Both the position numbers and the translations under genes were made by a program. A DNA stretch of 64,000 nt. Origin: Tropicimonas sp. IMCC34043. GTDB taxonomy: Bacteria; Pseudomonadota; Alphaproteobacteria; Rhodobacterales; Rhodobacteraceae. Under the pieces are notes generated by a model, which was given only the letters and a program-made list of their open reading frames with translations, was not told the DNA's origin and searched no databases. Numbering within the stretch: position 1 is the stretch's first letter; each line of letters starts with the position of its first letter. Below are positions 52,732 through 61,302 of the stretch, piece after piece. The stretch covers positions 281,948 through 345,947 of the forward strand of contig NZ_QMEK01000004.1 in NCBI RefSeq assembly GCF_003390845.1, read 5' to 3'.

Positions 52732-53154
52732 TCAGCCTGCCAGCCGCGACCGATAGTCGTGGGCCTGCCAGTCGGCGCGGGTGCGCCACTGATCCTCGGG
52801 CTGGCGCGCGGCAAGCGCCGCGTCGATCTCGACCTCGTCGAATCCGGACCGCCGCGCCATGGCATATTGGTCGGCCAGAACATGGCCGCGGGCACGCAGC
52901 CGGCCGGTATATCCCGCCCGCCGCAGCGCCCGCGCGATGGAAAATCCGCGGCCGTCGGCAAAACCGGGGAAATCGATGCGGACAAGCTCCACGGTCCGCG
53001 CGAGATCGGCAACCACGGCAGGGTCGGTGTCCGATGGCAGGTCGAGCGCGGCGGCTCCGGTCGCAGCGAAGTCTTCGGCACCGGCAAAGCGGCCCGCGAA
53101 AGTGTCGGGGCCAAAGCCTGCATCGGTCACGATGATGGTCTCGGGGGCTGTCAT
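52732..53154 (-). CDS. DUF934 protein of the sulfur-assimilation cluster
   Basis: The 140-residue protein belongs to DUF934, always found with sulfite-reductase genes. It has RGFSIARALRRAGYTGRLRARGHVLADQYAMARRSGFDEVEI (about 80-121; only the family core is quoted in part here: GRGFSIAR and GHVLADQ). I start it at the ATG at 53154, with GGAG upstream. The role may be assembly or electron transfer to the reductase; it is not known. It lies 13 bases after cysH. Confidence 0.88.
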   Translation of the reverse strand: MTAPETIIVTDAGFGPDTFAGRFAGAEDFAATGAAALDLPSDTDPAVVADLARTVELVRIDFPGFADGRGFSIARALRRAGYTGRLRARGHVLADQYAMARRSGFDEVEIDAALAARQPEDQWRTRADWQAHDYRSRLAG

Positions 53155-53167
53155 GGCTTTGGCTCCT

Positions 53168-53911
53168 TCAGGCAGCGCTGGCAGCGGGGCCGCGCACGGC
53201 CTTGCCATCGACGAAATGGATCCCGCATTCCTCTTTCTCCTGCCCGCGCCAGCGGCCGGCGCGGACGTCCTCGCCTTCGGCGACAGGCGAGGTGCAGGGG
53301 CCGCAGCCGATCGAGGGATAGCCCTTTGCCACCAACGGGTGCGGCGGCAGGCCGTGGGAGCGGATGTAGTCGGTGATGTCGGTGCTGGTCCAATCGGCAA
53401 TCGGGTTCAGCTTCAGCCGGCGGCCGGCTTCCTCGACCAGCGGCAGTTCGGTGCGCAGCCCGCCCTGGAACCGCTTGCGGCCGGTGACCCAGCTGTCAAA
53501 GCCCGACAGCGCGCGCTCCAGCGGCCGGGTCTTGCGCAGGTCGCAGCAGGCGTCGGTGTCGCGCAGGTGCAGGGTGTTGGCCGGATCCTCCTGCGCCAGG
53601 TGCATGGCCCGCGCCCGGATCACCCGGACAGCGGTCAGGCCAAGGGCCTCGGCCACGTCGCGCTGGTAATCCAGCGTTTCGGGGAACAGCATCTGGGTGT
53701 CGATGAACAGAACCGGCGTCGCGGGCGCGACCTGCGCCAACTGGTGGAGCAGCACGACCGAGTCGGCCCCGAAGGACGAGACCAGCGCGACCTTGCCGAT
53801 CAGCGGATGTTTCAGCGCCGCGCCAAGCCGTTCGGCGCCCTGAAGGCCCTGCAGGTCGGCGGCGATGATATCGGCCCGGTCGGCCGGAATGAGGGTGGCA
53901 TCAAGCGGCAT
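53168..53911 (-). CDS. cysH: Adenylyl-sulfate (APS) reductase, [4Fe-4S] type
   Basis: CysH reduces APS (or PAPS) to sulfite. The 247-residue protein has the APS-type cluster ligands DACCDLRKTRPLERAL and CGPC, plus the catalytic cysteine in EECGIHF. The two Cys-Cys and CxxC pairs mark the [4Fe-4S] APS reductase class rather than the cluster-free PAPS enzyme. It starts at the ATG at 53911, overlapping the sulfite reductase gene by 11 bases. Confidence 0.95.
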   Translation of the reverse strand: MPLDATLIPADRADIIAADLQGLQGAERLGAALKHPLIGKVALVSSFGADSVVLLHQLAQVAPATPVLFIDTQMLFPETLDYQRDVAEALGLTAVRVIRARAMHLAQEDPANTLHLRDTDACCDLRKTRPLERALSGFDSWVTGRKRFQGGLRTELPLVEEAGRRLKLNPIADWTSTDITDYIRSHGLPPHPLVAKGYPSIGCGPCTSPVAEGEDVRAGRWRGQEKEECGIHFVDGKAVRGPAASAA

Positions 53912-55565
53912 CGCGTTGCTTCTCCGGTCCGTAGAGGGCGGCCTTGAACGGGGCCAGTCCGACACGGGCATAGGTTTGCAGGAAGGTTTCGGTCGGGCCC
54001 TCGCGCTCCTCGAGATAGGCCAGCAGCAGGCGTTCGATCGCCGGCACGATCTCGTCATAGGCAAAGCCCGGCCCGGCGCGTTCGCCGATCGCGGCGGTCT
54101 CGGTGGCGTCGCCCCCGAGCGTGATCTGATAGTTCTCGACGCCCGCGCGGTCGAGCCCGAGGATGCCGATATGGCCGACATGGTGGTGGCCGCAGGCGTT
54201 GATGCAGCCCGAAATCTTGATCTGCACCGGCCCGACTTCGTGTTCGATCCGCAGCGCGTCGATCCGCTTGGCCAGTTCGGTCGCGACCGGGATCGAGCGC
54301 GCCGTGGCCAGCGCGCAATAATCCATCCCCGGGCAGGCGATGATGTCCGAGGCAAGCCCGACATTGGCCGTGCCAAGCCCCGCCTTCAGCAGCATGGCGT
54401 GAACGATTGCCAGATCCGCCTTGCGGACATGGGGCAGGATCACGTTCTGCTGGTGGCTGATGCGCAGCTCGTCATGGCCATAGCGCTCGGCCAGATCGGC
54501 CAGAACCCGCATCTGATCGGCCGTCGCATCGCCCGGCGTCGCGCCGTGCGCCTTCAGCGAGACGGTGACGATGGCGTAATCCGGGTGGCGATGTTCGGCA
54601 AGGTTGGTATCGGCCCAGGCCCGGAACACCGGGTCGGCCTTTGCAACCTCGAACGCCTCGGCGCCGCCGGCCACGAAATCGGGCGTGCGGAACCGTTCGC
54701 GGATCTGCTCGAGCGCCGCGGCATGGCCGTTCGGCCATTCGATCCTTGTGCGCCTGAACGTCTCTTCGACCTCGGCACGGATGGTGTCGAGCCCGGCCTC
54801 GTGGACGGTGACCTTGATCCGCGCCTTGTACTTGTTGTCCCGTCGTCCCCAGCGGTTATAGACGTGCAGCACCGCCTCGAGGTACGGCAACAGCTCGGCC
54901 TCGGGCAGGAAGTCGCGGATCACCTTGCCGATCAAGGGCGTGCGGCCAAGACCGCCGCCAACGATCACCTCGAAGCCGGGCTGACCGTCCCGTTCGATCA
55001 TCCGCAGCCCGATGTCATGGGCGCGGGTCACGGCGCGGTCGTTCGGGCTGCCGGTGACGGCGACCTTGAACTTGCGCGGCAGGAACTGGAACTCCGGGTG
55101 GTCGGTCGACCATTGCCGGATCAGTTCGGCATAGGGGCGGGGGTCGGCAATCTCGTCGGCGGCGGCGCCGGCGAAATGGTCCGATGTCACGTTGCGGATC
55201 GTGTTGCCCGATGTCTGGATCGCATGCATCCCGACCTCGGCCAGCGCGTCGAGGATGTCGGGAACGTCCTGCAGCTTCGGCCAGTTGAACTGGATGTTCT
55301 GGCGCGTGGTGAAATGGCCATAGCCCTTGTCCCAGCGCTCGGCGATCTCGGCGAGCTTGCGCATCTTGACCCCGTCGATCGAACCGTAGGGGATCGCGAC
55401 GCGCAGCATGTAGGCGTGGAGTTGCAGATAGAGACCGTTCATCAGCCGCAGCGGCTTGAACTCGTCCTCGGTCAGTGAACCGTCGATGCGACGGGTCACC
55501 TGGGCGCGGAACTGGGCGTTGCGCGCGGCGAGAAAGGCGGAGTCGAAGTCGTCATAGCGGTACAT
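53901..55565 (-). CDS. cysI: Ferredoxin-type nitrite/sulfite reductase (siroheme)
   Basis: This enzyme reduces sulfite to sulfide by six electrons. The 554-residue protein has the duplicated ferrodoxin-like fold of the family. The siroheme and [4Fe-4S] ligands are ACPGMDYCALATAR near residue 425 and SGCINACGHHH near 460. Substrate could also be nitrite, but the cysH neighbour and DUF934 point to sulfite. It overlaps cysH by 11 bases and is preceded by the DUF2849 gene. Confidence 0.94.
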   Translation of the reverse strand: MYRYDDFDSAFLAARNAQFRAQVTRRIDGSLTEDEFKPLRLMNGLYLQLHAYMLRVAIPYGSIDGVKMRKLAEIAERWDKGYGHFTTRQNIQFNWPKLQDVPDILDALAEVGMHAIQTSGNTIRNVTSDHFAGAAADEIADPRPYAELIRQWSTDHPEFQFLPRKFKVAVTGSPNDRAVTRAHDIGLRMIERDGQPGFEVIVGGGLGRTPLIGKVIRDFLPEAELLPYLEAVLHVYNRWGRRDNKYKARIKVTVHEAGLDTIRAEVEETFRRTRIEWPNGHAAALEQIRERFRTPDFVAGGAEAFEVAKADPVFRAWADTNLAEHRHPDYAIVTVSLKAHGATPGDATADQMRVLADLAERYGHDELRISHQQNVILPHVRKADLAIVHAMLLKAGLGTANVGLASDIIACPGMDYCALATARSIPVATELAKRIDALRIEHEVGPVQIKISGCINACGHHHVGHIGILGLDRAGVENYQITLGGDATETAAIGERAGPGFAYDEIVPAIERLLLAYLEEREGPTETFLQTYARVGLAPFKAALYGPEKQRDAA

Positions 55566-55646
55566 GTCAGTCTCCGGGGCGGGTGTCCGGGCACCTTTCT
55601 TTTGGATAACCGGAAAGTGTTGTTCTGGAAAAGTGAAACTATTGTG

Positions 55647-55955
55647 TCATCTGTGCGGCAGATCGACCTGCTTGCCGTGGGGATAGTTCGACGGTCCGCG
55701 GCTGCGGAAGGTCTCGCGGAAGTGCACAGGCTCGGGGCCGTCCGGGCCGCGGCGGGCGTCGGCAAGATAGGCACCGACAATCTTGCCCTGCAGCCGGGAC
55801 GCCTCGATCAGGCGCAGGTCGGCATGCGCCTCGTCCTCCAGCAACTCGGCCTCGCCAAGACGACGGCTCCAGCGGTTGTCCTCGGTCAGATAGACGACGT
55901 CGCCTTCAAGCAGGGCATTGGCGGTGACGACTTTTGGCGTGAACGGGCGGGGCAT
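55647..55955 (-). CDS. DUF2849 protein heading the sulfur cluster
   Basis: This 102-residue protein starts at the ATG at 55955, with GAGGA upstream (the ATG six codons earlier is less well placed). It has the DUF2849 start PRPFTPKVVTANALLEGDVVYL and a second half with ADLRLIEASRLQGKIVGAYLADA. It commonly precedes the siroheme reductase in alphaproteobacteria. Function unknown. It is divergent from the Lrp-type regulator, 181 bases away. Confidence 0.85.
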   Translation of the reverse strand: MPRPFTPKVVTANALLEGDVVYLTEDNRWSRRLGEAELLEDEAHADLRLIEASRLQGKIVGAYLADARRGPDGPEPVHFRETFRSRGPSNYPHGKQVDLPHR

Positions 55956-56136
55956 CGGGCGGGTCCTCGACATGGCAGTGTAGGGTTGGGCAATGTAGGG
56001 TTGGAAGCTTGCAGTTTCTGCACTGCAATATAGAATATTTTCCTGTATCCGTGCTAGGTGGTGACAGAATTAAGGACGTATGTTCTTTCTGAATCGCCGC
56101 GATGGAGGAATGTTCGCCTTCGAGAGGAAAAATGGA

Positions 56137-56598
56137 ATGACCGTCCGGATCGACGCCACAGACAGGAAAATCCTTGCCGAGCTGCAGGAGGATTCAAGCC
56201 GCTCGCTCGACGAGATCGCCCGCAATGTCGGCTCGTCGAAGACGCCGGTCTGGAACCGGATTCGCAAGCTGCGCGAGGCCGGGGTGATCCGGCAAAGCAC
56301 GGTTCTGCTCGACGCCGAGGCGCTGGGGCTCGAGGCCTGTTTCTTCGTGCTGATCCGCACCAGCGAGCACGAGACCGACTGGCAGCAACGCTTCCTTCAG
56401 GTGCTGCGTGCGCGGCCCGAGGTGCTCGAGGCGCACCGGCTGGCGGGCGACATCGACTATATCCTGAAGGTTCGGGTGGCCAATGCCCGGGCCTATGACC
56501 GCTTCTATCAGGAGCTGATTTCGCAGGTGAAAATCCACAACGTGACCGCCCTGCTGTCGATGGAGGAGATCAAGTCGACGACCGCCTTGCCGCTGTGA
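56137..56598 (+). CDS. Lrp/AsnC-family regulator divergent from the sulfur cluster
   Basis: The 153-residue protein has the Lrp helix-turn-helix (RIDATDRKILAELQEDSSRSLDEIARNVG) and a C-terminal ligand-binding RAM domain (LIRTSEHETDWQQRFLQVL). I choose the ATG at 56137; an upstream ATG 19 codons earlier would add a basic tail not typical of the family. It is divergent from DUF2849-cysI-cysH, so control of sulfur assimilation in response to an amino acid such as cysteine is inferred from position. Confidence 0.85.
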   Translation: MTVRIDATDRKILAELQEDSSRSLDEIARNVGSSKTPVWNRIRKLREAGVIRQSTVLLDAEALGLEACFFVLIRTSEHETDWQQRFLQVLRARPEVLEAHRLAGDIDYILKVRVANARAYDRFYQELISQVKIHNVTALLSMEEIKSTTALPL

Positions 56599-56704
56599 CG
56601 GGGGCGCCGCGATGTTCCCAATTAAAATACTAAGGAATTACTTGACGCCTCCGAGCGATCCATTAGGAACGTCGCGACAGCCCCAATGAACAGGAGAGGC
56701 ATCC

Positions 56705-57733
56705 ATGTCCAAACGCATCAATCCGTCGAGGTCCCTGCTGACCGCGCTGCTCATGGCCGGGGCGGCGGTTCCGGCCGCTGCCGAGGAAGTGCTGAACATC
56801 TATTCCTCGCGCCACTACGATACCGACGAGCGGCTCTATTCCGATTTCGAGAATGCGACCGGCATCACGATCTATCGCATCGAGGGCCAGGCCGACGAGC
56901 TGATCGCCCGGATGAAGGCCGAAGGCCGCAACAGCCCGGCCGATGTGCTGGTCACCGTCGATACCTCGCGGCTCTATCGCGCCAAACAGGCGGGCGTGCT
57001 GCAGCCGGTCGAGTCCGAAGTGCTGGAAGAACGTATCCCGGGCTACCTGCAGGATGCCGACAACGAGTGGTTCGGCTTCTCGCAACGGTCGCGGATCATC
57101 TTCTACGACAAGACGACGGTCACCGAACCGCCGCAGACCTATGCCGATCTGGCCGATCCGAAATACAAGGGCATGATCTGCATCCGGTCTTCGACCAACA
57201 CCTACAACCAGACCCTGATGGCCGCCGTCGTCACCCATGTGGGCGAGGACGCGGCGCGCGCCTGGGCGCAGGGCGTTGTCGACAACATGGCCCGCGCGCC
57301 GCAGGGCGGCGATACCGACCAGTTGAAGGGGCTTGCATCGGGCGAATGCGCGATCGCGGTGTCGAACACCTACTACTTTGCCCGCGCCATTGACTCCGAG
57401 GTCGAGGGCGTCACCGAGGCGCTCGACCGCATCGGCTGGGTCTTTCCCGATCAGGCCGGCAACGGCGCGCACATGAACCTGTCGGGGGCGGGGGTCGCGG
57501 CCTTTGCACCGCATCGCGACAATGCGGTGCTGTTCCTCGAATACCTCGCCAGCGACAGCGCACAGGAATACTTCGCCGGCGGCAACGACGAATACCCGGC
57601 AGTGCCGGGGATCGACGTGCCCGCCGCCGTGGCCGAATTGGGGACCTTCAAGCCCGACGACATCGACCTTTCCGTGGTCGCGCAGAACCTCGGCACAGCC
57701 CAGGTGATCTTCGATCAGGTCGGCTGGAAATAG
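56705..57733 (+). CDS. futA: Iron(III) ABC transporter substrate-binding protein (FutA/FbpA type)
   Basis: This periplasmic binding protein delivers ferric iron to an ABC importer. The 342-residue protein has a Sec signal (about 1-26, ending AAA), then LNIYSSRHYDTDERLYSDFE, the family start with iron-binding Tyr and His, and SNTYYFARAIDSE, containing the tyrosine pair that ligates Fe(III). CAGGAGAGG precedes the ATG. No permease or ATPase gene follows, only a terminator repeat, so its partners are elsewhere. Confidence 0.92.
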   Translation: MSKRINPSRSLLTALLMAGAAVPAAAEEVLNIYSSRHYDTDERLYSDFENATGITIYRIEGQADELIARMKAEGRNSPADVLVTVDTSRLYRAKQAGVLQPVESEVLEERIPGYLQDADNEWFGFSQRSRIIFYDKTTVTEPPQTYADLADPKYKGMICIRSSTNTYNQTLMAAVVTHVGEDAARAWAQGVVDNMARAPQGGDTDQLKGLASGECAIAVSNTYYFARAIDSEVEGVTEALDRIGWVFPDQAGNGAHMNLSGAGVAAFAPHRDNAVLFLEYLASDSAQEYFAGGNDEYPAVPGIDVPAAVAELGTFKPDDIDLSVVAQNLGTAQVIFDQVGWK

Positions 57734-57759
57734 CCTTCGCCCTGCCGCAGTCGGGCTTT

Positions 57760-57822
57760 CTTCTTGGCCCAAATACCTTGCGGGGGTCCGGGGGTGCAAA
57801 CCCCCGGTCCGCCGGTCGTCAC
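57760..57822 (-). repeat. Dispersed two-hairpin-like element, relative 3
   Basis: On the minus strand it reads CCGGGGGTTTGCACCCCCGG, then CCCCCGCAAGGTATTTGGGCCAAGAAGA. The tail is like copy 1's GAGGATATTT...GAAGAAG, and one strong hairpin is present. It lies between futA and pth, convergent with both, so it can end either transcript. Confidence 0.55.
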
Positions 57823-57835
57823 CGGCGCGGTTCTC

Positions 57836-58525
57836 TCAGCGGAAGCGGTCCGCCAGCCGTTGCAGCGGGCTGCGCGGCGCTTCCTCCGCGGGGCCGGATG
57901 TCTCCGGTTTCGGGTCGGGCGCGGCTGCGGGCTTGGGCTTGCTTGTCGAGGATCGCGGCGGATTGGTGCGCAGCGATACCGCGGTTGCGAACTTCGCCGC
58001 ATCGCCTGCCGCAAGTGCTGGGGCGCCGTCCGAGATCCCGCGCAGCATGTCGTCCAGCCAGTCGGCATCGGCCTTGGCGAAATCGTGCAGCACATAGCCA
58101 GACACTGCATCCTTGTGGCCGGGATGTCCGATCCCGATCCTGACCCTGCGATACTCCGGCCCGATCGCGGCGTGGATCGAACGCAGACCGTTGTGCCCCG
58201 CGTGCCCGCCGCCCTGCTTGACGCGCATCTTGCCGGGCGCAAGGTCGAGCTCGTCGTGAAACACCGTGACGTCTCCCGGCGCGAGCCTGAAGAACCGCAT
58301 TGCCTCGCCCACCGACTGGCCCGAGCGGTTCATGAAGGTCTCGGGCTTCAGCAGCAGCACCTTTTCGGTTCCAAGCCGGCCTTCGGTCAGCGCGCCCTGG
58401 AACTTGCCGCGCCACGGGGCAAAGCCGTGATCGCCGGCGATCCGGTCGAGCGCCATGAAGCCTACGTTGTGACGGTTGCCGGCATATTGCGCGCCGGGGT
58501 TTCCGAGGCCGACGAAGAGTTGCAC
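57836..58525 (-). CDS. pth: Peptidyl-tRNA hydrolase
   Basis: Pth releases peptides from peptidyl-tRNA that drops off the ribosome. The 229-residue protein starts at GTG 58525 (MQLFVGLGNPGAQYAGNRHNVGF), with AGGAG upstream, and has the catalytic His19 and the asparagines N9 and N20 around it. KPETFMNRSGQSVG and FHDELDLAPG are further signatures. A C-terminal tail of about 30 residues beyond the usual end is rich in K, P and A, as in many alphaproteobacteria. The usual partner rplY is at 6.6 kb. Confidence 0.95.
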   Translation of the reverse strand: MQLFVGLGNPGAQYAGNRHNVGFMALDRIAGDHGFAPWRGKFQGALTEGRLGTEKVLLLKPETFMNRSGQSVGEAMRFFRLAPGDVTVFHDELDLAPGKMRVKQGGGHAGHNGLRSIHAAIGPEYRRVRIGIGHPGHKDAVSGYVLHDFAKADADWLDDMLRGISDGAPALAAGDAAKFATAVSLRTNPPRSSTSKPKPAAAPDPKPETSGPAEEAPRSPLQRLADRFR

Positions 58526-58617
58526 CTGTCGCTCCTGTGCCAGGGGTGTTGACCTTGTCTTCCTCTTGCCCTGAACTGCCGCGCGATGCCAGACGCAACC
58601 CTGCAAAGGACCGACAG

Positions 58618-58929
58618 ATGTACCTCACCATGAACCGTTTCCGGGTCAGGATCGGCAGCGAGGAAACCTTCGAGACAATCTGGAAGGGCCGCGAAACCAG
58701 ATTGCCAGAGGTGCCGGGCTTCATCGCCTTCCACCTGTTCAAGGGGCCGGAGCGCGAGGATTATCGGCTCTATGCCTCGCATACGACATGGCAGAGCGAG
58801 GCCGATTTCCTCGCCTGGACCAAATCCGAGGCCTTCCGTCAGGCCCATGCCGGCGCCGGCGGTTCGCGCGACATCTACCTCGGGCCTCCGGAGCTGGAAG
58901 TCTTCGAGTCGGTGCAAAGCATCGAGTGA
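58618..58929 (+). CDS. IsdG/antibiotic-biosynthesis-monooxygenase-like protein (heme-degrading type)
   Basis: This 103-residue ABM-fold protein starts at the ATG at 58618 after AAAGGA. It opens MYLTMNRFRVRIGSEETFETIW and has VPGFIAFHLFKGPEREDYRLYASHTTWQSEADFLAW, close to the IsdG/HmoB-type heme monooxygenases. Iron release from heme is likely, in keeping with hemP in the window, but the heme-ligand His is not certain by eye. It is divergent from pth with 92 bases between. Confidence 0.78.
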   Translation: MYLTMNRFRVRIGSEETFETIWKGRETRLPEVPGFIAFHLFKGPEREDYRLYASHTTWQSEADFLAWTKSEAFRQAHAGAGGSRDIYLGPPELEVFESVQSIE

Positions 58930-59068
58930 GGCGCTGCACGAGGCACAGGGCGAGCGTGGCACAGGGCGAGCGTGACACCGGCGCCTGCGGGGGGCAAGGC
59001 TTGCGCCCTAGGTCCGATCGCGTTGACGCGGGCCAAGGGCCGATCCGGCGCCGCCCCGCCCGGCGATC

Positions 59069-59752
59069 TCAGGATCGCTCGAGTTCTGCCAGCAGTGCTG
59101 TCGCCGCGGCCTGTTCGGCCTGACGCTTCGATCCGGCCGTGGCGCTCGCCTCGGCGCCGTTTTCAAGCCTTGCGGCAATGGTGAAATTCGGCGCGTGGTC
59201 GGGGCCGCTGCGGGCGGTCTCGATATAGGCCGGGGGTTTCATGCCGCGGGCCTGCGCCCATTCCTGCAGCGCCGTCTTCGGGTCGCGCGCCTTTTCCTCG
59301 GCCGCGGCAACGCGCTCGCCCCACAGCTTCAACACGACGGTTCGTGCCGGCTCCAGCCCGGCGTCGAGATAGATCGCGGCAACAACCGCCTCCATGGCAT
59401 CGCCGAGCAGCGCTTCCTTGCGCCGCCCGCCCGACATCATCTCGGAGCGGCCGAGTTTCAGCACCGCGCCAAGGTCGATCTGACGGGCGACGTCGGCGCA
59501 GGTCTCCTTGCGGACCAGCACGTTGTAGCGCGGCGCAAGCTGGCCTTCGCCCGCGTCGGTGTCGGCGCGGAACAAGGCCTCGGCGATGATCAGGTTCAGC
59601 ACCCGGTCGCCCAGAAACTCCAGCCGCTGGTTCGAGGGCCGGGTATCGGAGGCGATCGAGGGATGGGTCAGGGCGCGCAGCAACAGTTCGGGCCGGGCAA
59701 AGTGATGGCCCAACCTTTCCTCGAAACTGCGTAAATCGCCCGAAAGCTTCAT
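59069..59752 (-). CDS. rnc: Ribonuclease III
   Basis: RNase III cuts double-stranded RNA in rRNA and mRNA processing. The 227-residue protein has the signature [17 protein letters not shown] (about 42-58), the second acidic set in [17 protein letters not shown], and a C-terminal double-stranded RNA-binding domain (about 155-225). The ATG lies inside the lepB stop (ATGA). It is the last gene of acpS-lepB-rnc; era is not beyond it in this window. Confidence 0.97.
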   Translation of the reverse strand: MKLSGDLRSFEERLGHHFARPELLLRALTHPSIASDTRPSNQRLEFLGDRVLNLIIAEALFRADTDAGEGQLAPRYNVLVRKETCADVARQIDLGAVLKLGRSEMMSGGRRKEALLGDAMEAVVAAIYLDAGLEPARTVVLKLWGERVAAAEEKARDPKTALQEWAQARGMKPPAYIETARSGPDHAPNFTIAARLENGAEASATAGSKRQAEQAAATALLAELERS

Positions 59753-60537
59753 TGGATCTTTTTGAAGAACCGATCCGGGCGCCAGTCCCAGATGAAGAAC
59801 AGCGAGCGTCCGCCGGCCGAGAACATCACCCGGTCGGCGCGGCCGATCAGGTTTTCGAACGGCACCATGCCGACGCCATGGGCCAGCTGGTTGACCCGGC
59901 TGTCGGTCGAGTTGTCGCGATTGTCGCCCATGAAGAAGAAATGCCCCTCGGGCACGGTGAAGATCGGCGTATCGTCAAGACGCCCGTCGCCGATATTGAG
60001 GATCGAGTGGCTGACGCCGTTCGGCAGGGTCTCGATGAACTTTTCCTTGATGCAGATGCCACCCTGGCCGACCGGTGAGTTGGCGCAACGCGGCAGCATG
60101 CCCTCGGGCCCCTGGGGCTCCATCAACTCTTCGAACGTGCCATCGGGCACGACCTCGACCGGCGTGTCATTGATATAGAGCAGTCCGTCCTTGACCTGGA
60201 TCCGGTCACCGGGGAGGCCGATCAGCCGCTTGATGAAGTCGGCATTCGAGACCGGGTGGCGAAACACCACGACGTCGCCGCGCTGGGGTTCCGAGCCAAA
60301 GATCCGGCCGTTGATCGGGCAGATCGAGAACGGGCAGGAATAGCGCGAATAGCCATAGGCCATCTTGTTGACGAACAGGAAGTCGCCGATCAGCAGCGTA
60401 TCCTTCATCGATCCCGAGGGGATCCAGAACGGCTGGAAGAACAGCGTGCGGAAAATGCCCGCGATCAGCAGCGCATAGACGACGGTCTTGATCGTTTCGA
60501 CGACGCCGTTCTTTTCGTCGTTCTTCGCTTTGTCCAT
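59749..60537 (-). CDS. lepB: Signal peptidase I
   Basis: LepB removes signal peptides at the outer face of the inner membrane. The 262-residue protein starts at the ATG at 60537 and has one N-terminal membrane anchor (about 15-38). The catalytic Ser43 is in [10 protein letters not shown] and Lys103 in [12 protein letters not shown]. The C-terminal [13 protein letters not shown] box is present. A pair of cysteines near 68-74 suggests a disulfide loop. It overlaps rnc by ATGA. Confidence 0.97.
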   Translation of the reverse strand: MDKAKNDEKNGVVETIKTVVYALLIAGIFRTLFFQPFWIPSGSMKDTLLIGDFLFVNKMAYGYSRYSCPFSICPINGRIFGSEPQRGDVVVFRHPVSNADFIKRLIGLPGDRIQVKDGLLYINDTPVEVVPDGTFEELMEPQGPEGMLPRCANSPVGQGGICIKEKFIETLPNGVSHSILNIGDGRLDDTPIFTVPEGHFFFMGDNRDNSTDSRVNQLAHGVGMVPFENLIGRADRVMFSAGGRSLFFIWDWRPDRFFKKIQ

Positions 60538-60602
60538 GCCTGCTTCCCGATTGCTCTGACCCTGCGGGGCTTGCGGCTTTCTGGGGGCGGCGCGACGGGG
60601 TG

Positions 60603-61016
60603 TCAAGCGTCCGAGACGGGAAGCGGCCGGGCCTCGATGACCACGAATGCCTGAGCCCAGGGATGATCGTCGGTCAATGTAACGTGGACGATGGCGGCGT
60701 GGCCGGGCGGCGTCATTGTCGCCAGCCGCTCTGCAGCCCAGCCGGTCAGCTGCATCACCGGCTGGCCGGTGCGGAGGTTGCTGACGGCCATGTCCTTCCA
60801 CGAGATGCCCATGCGCAGGCCGGTGCCAAGCGCCTTGGAACAGGCCTCCTTGGCGGCCCAACGTTTGGCATAGGTGCCGGCACGGTCGGCACGGGACTCG
60901 GCCTTGCGCCGTTCGGTTTCGGTGAAGACGCGGTTCAGAAAACGCTCGCCGAAACGGTCGAGCGTGCCCTGGATGCGGTCGATGTTGGCCAGATCGGTGC
61001 CGATGCCGAGAATCAT
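60603..61016 (-). CDS. acpS: Holo-ACP synthase
   Basis: AcpS transfers phosphopantetheine from CoA to acyl carrier protein. The 137-residue protein opens [14 protein letters not shown] with the metal-binding Asp8, and has [14 protein letters not shown], including the conserved Lys-Glu. It is at the normal length. The Shine-Dalgarno before the ATG at 61016 is weak. In related genomes pdxJ lies directly upstream; here two genes are between them. Confidence 0.96.
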   Translation of the reverse strand: MILGIGTDLANIDRIQGTLDRFGERFLNRVFTETERRKAESRADRAGTYAKRWAAKEACSKALGTGLRMGISWKDMAVSNLRTGQPVMQLTGWAAERLATMTPPGHAAIVHVTLTDDHPWAQAFVVIEARPLPVSDA

Positions 61017-61047
61017 GGCGCTGTGGTGCGCCAGCCGTATTGCGGCG

Positions 61048-61230
61048 TCAACCGGCGCGGCAGCATCCGGGACGTTGTGCCGGTTCGGGACGCGGCATCG
61101 GCAGATCGGCAAGCTCGCGCGGCGACATGCGGCGCAGTACGGGGTGATCGATCGGGTCGGGACCCGGCCGCAGCGGTGACGCGAAGATCGCGGGCTTGCG
61201 GTGTAGCAGGGCTGAAATAATGTGTTTCAT
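61048..61230 (-). CDS. Small DUF1127-like protein
   Basis: This 60-residue basic protein has [19 protein letters not shown], like the LRRLSDRELADLG part of DUF1127. DUF1127 proteins such as CcaF1 influence small-RNA-linked stress control in Rhodobacter. Possible starts are the ATG at 61230 (used), a GTG at 61239 and an ATG at 61242; AAAGGA lies upstream of all. It is divergent from the LysR-type gene, so that regulator may control it. The C-terminus, rich in Pro and ending GCCRAG, is unlike the family. Moderate certainty that it is a gene. Confidence 0.55.
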   Translation of the reverse strand: MKHIISALLHRKPAIFASPLRPGPDPIDHPVLRRMSPRELADLPMPRPEPAQRPGCCRAG

Positions 61231-61302
61231 GGATTTCACCATATCCTTTGTGCTACGCGCGATGACAGCGATGCTTTGGTGACAGGTATATAGGACAGCT
61301 AT

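Noticed and set aside
53865..55478. 537-codon open frame antisense to the sulfite reductase gene
   Set aside because: The siroheme and Fe-S ligands are in the minus-strand frame; this is a shadow.
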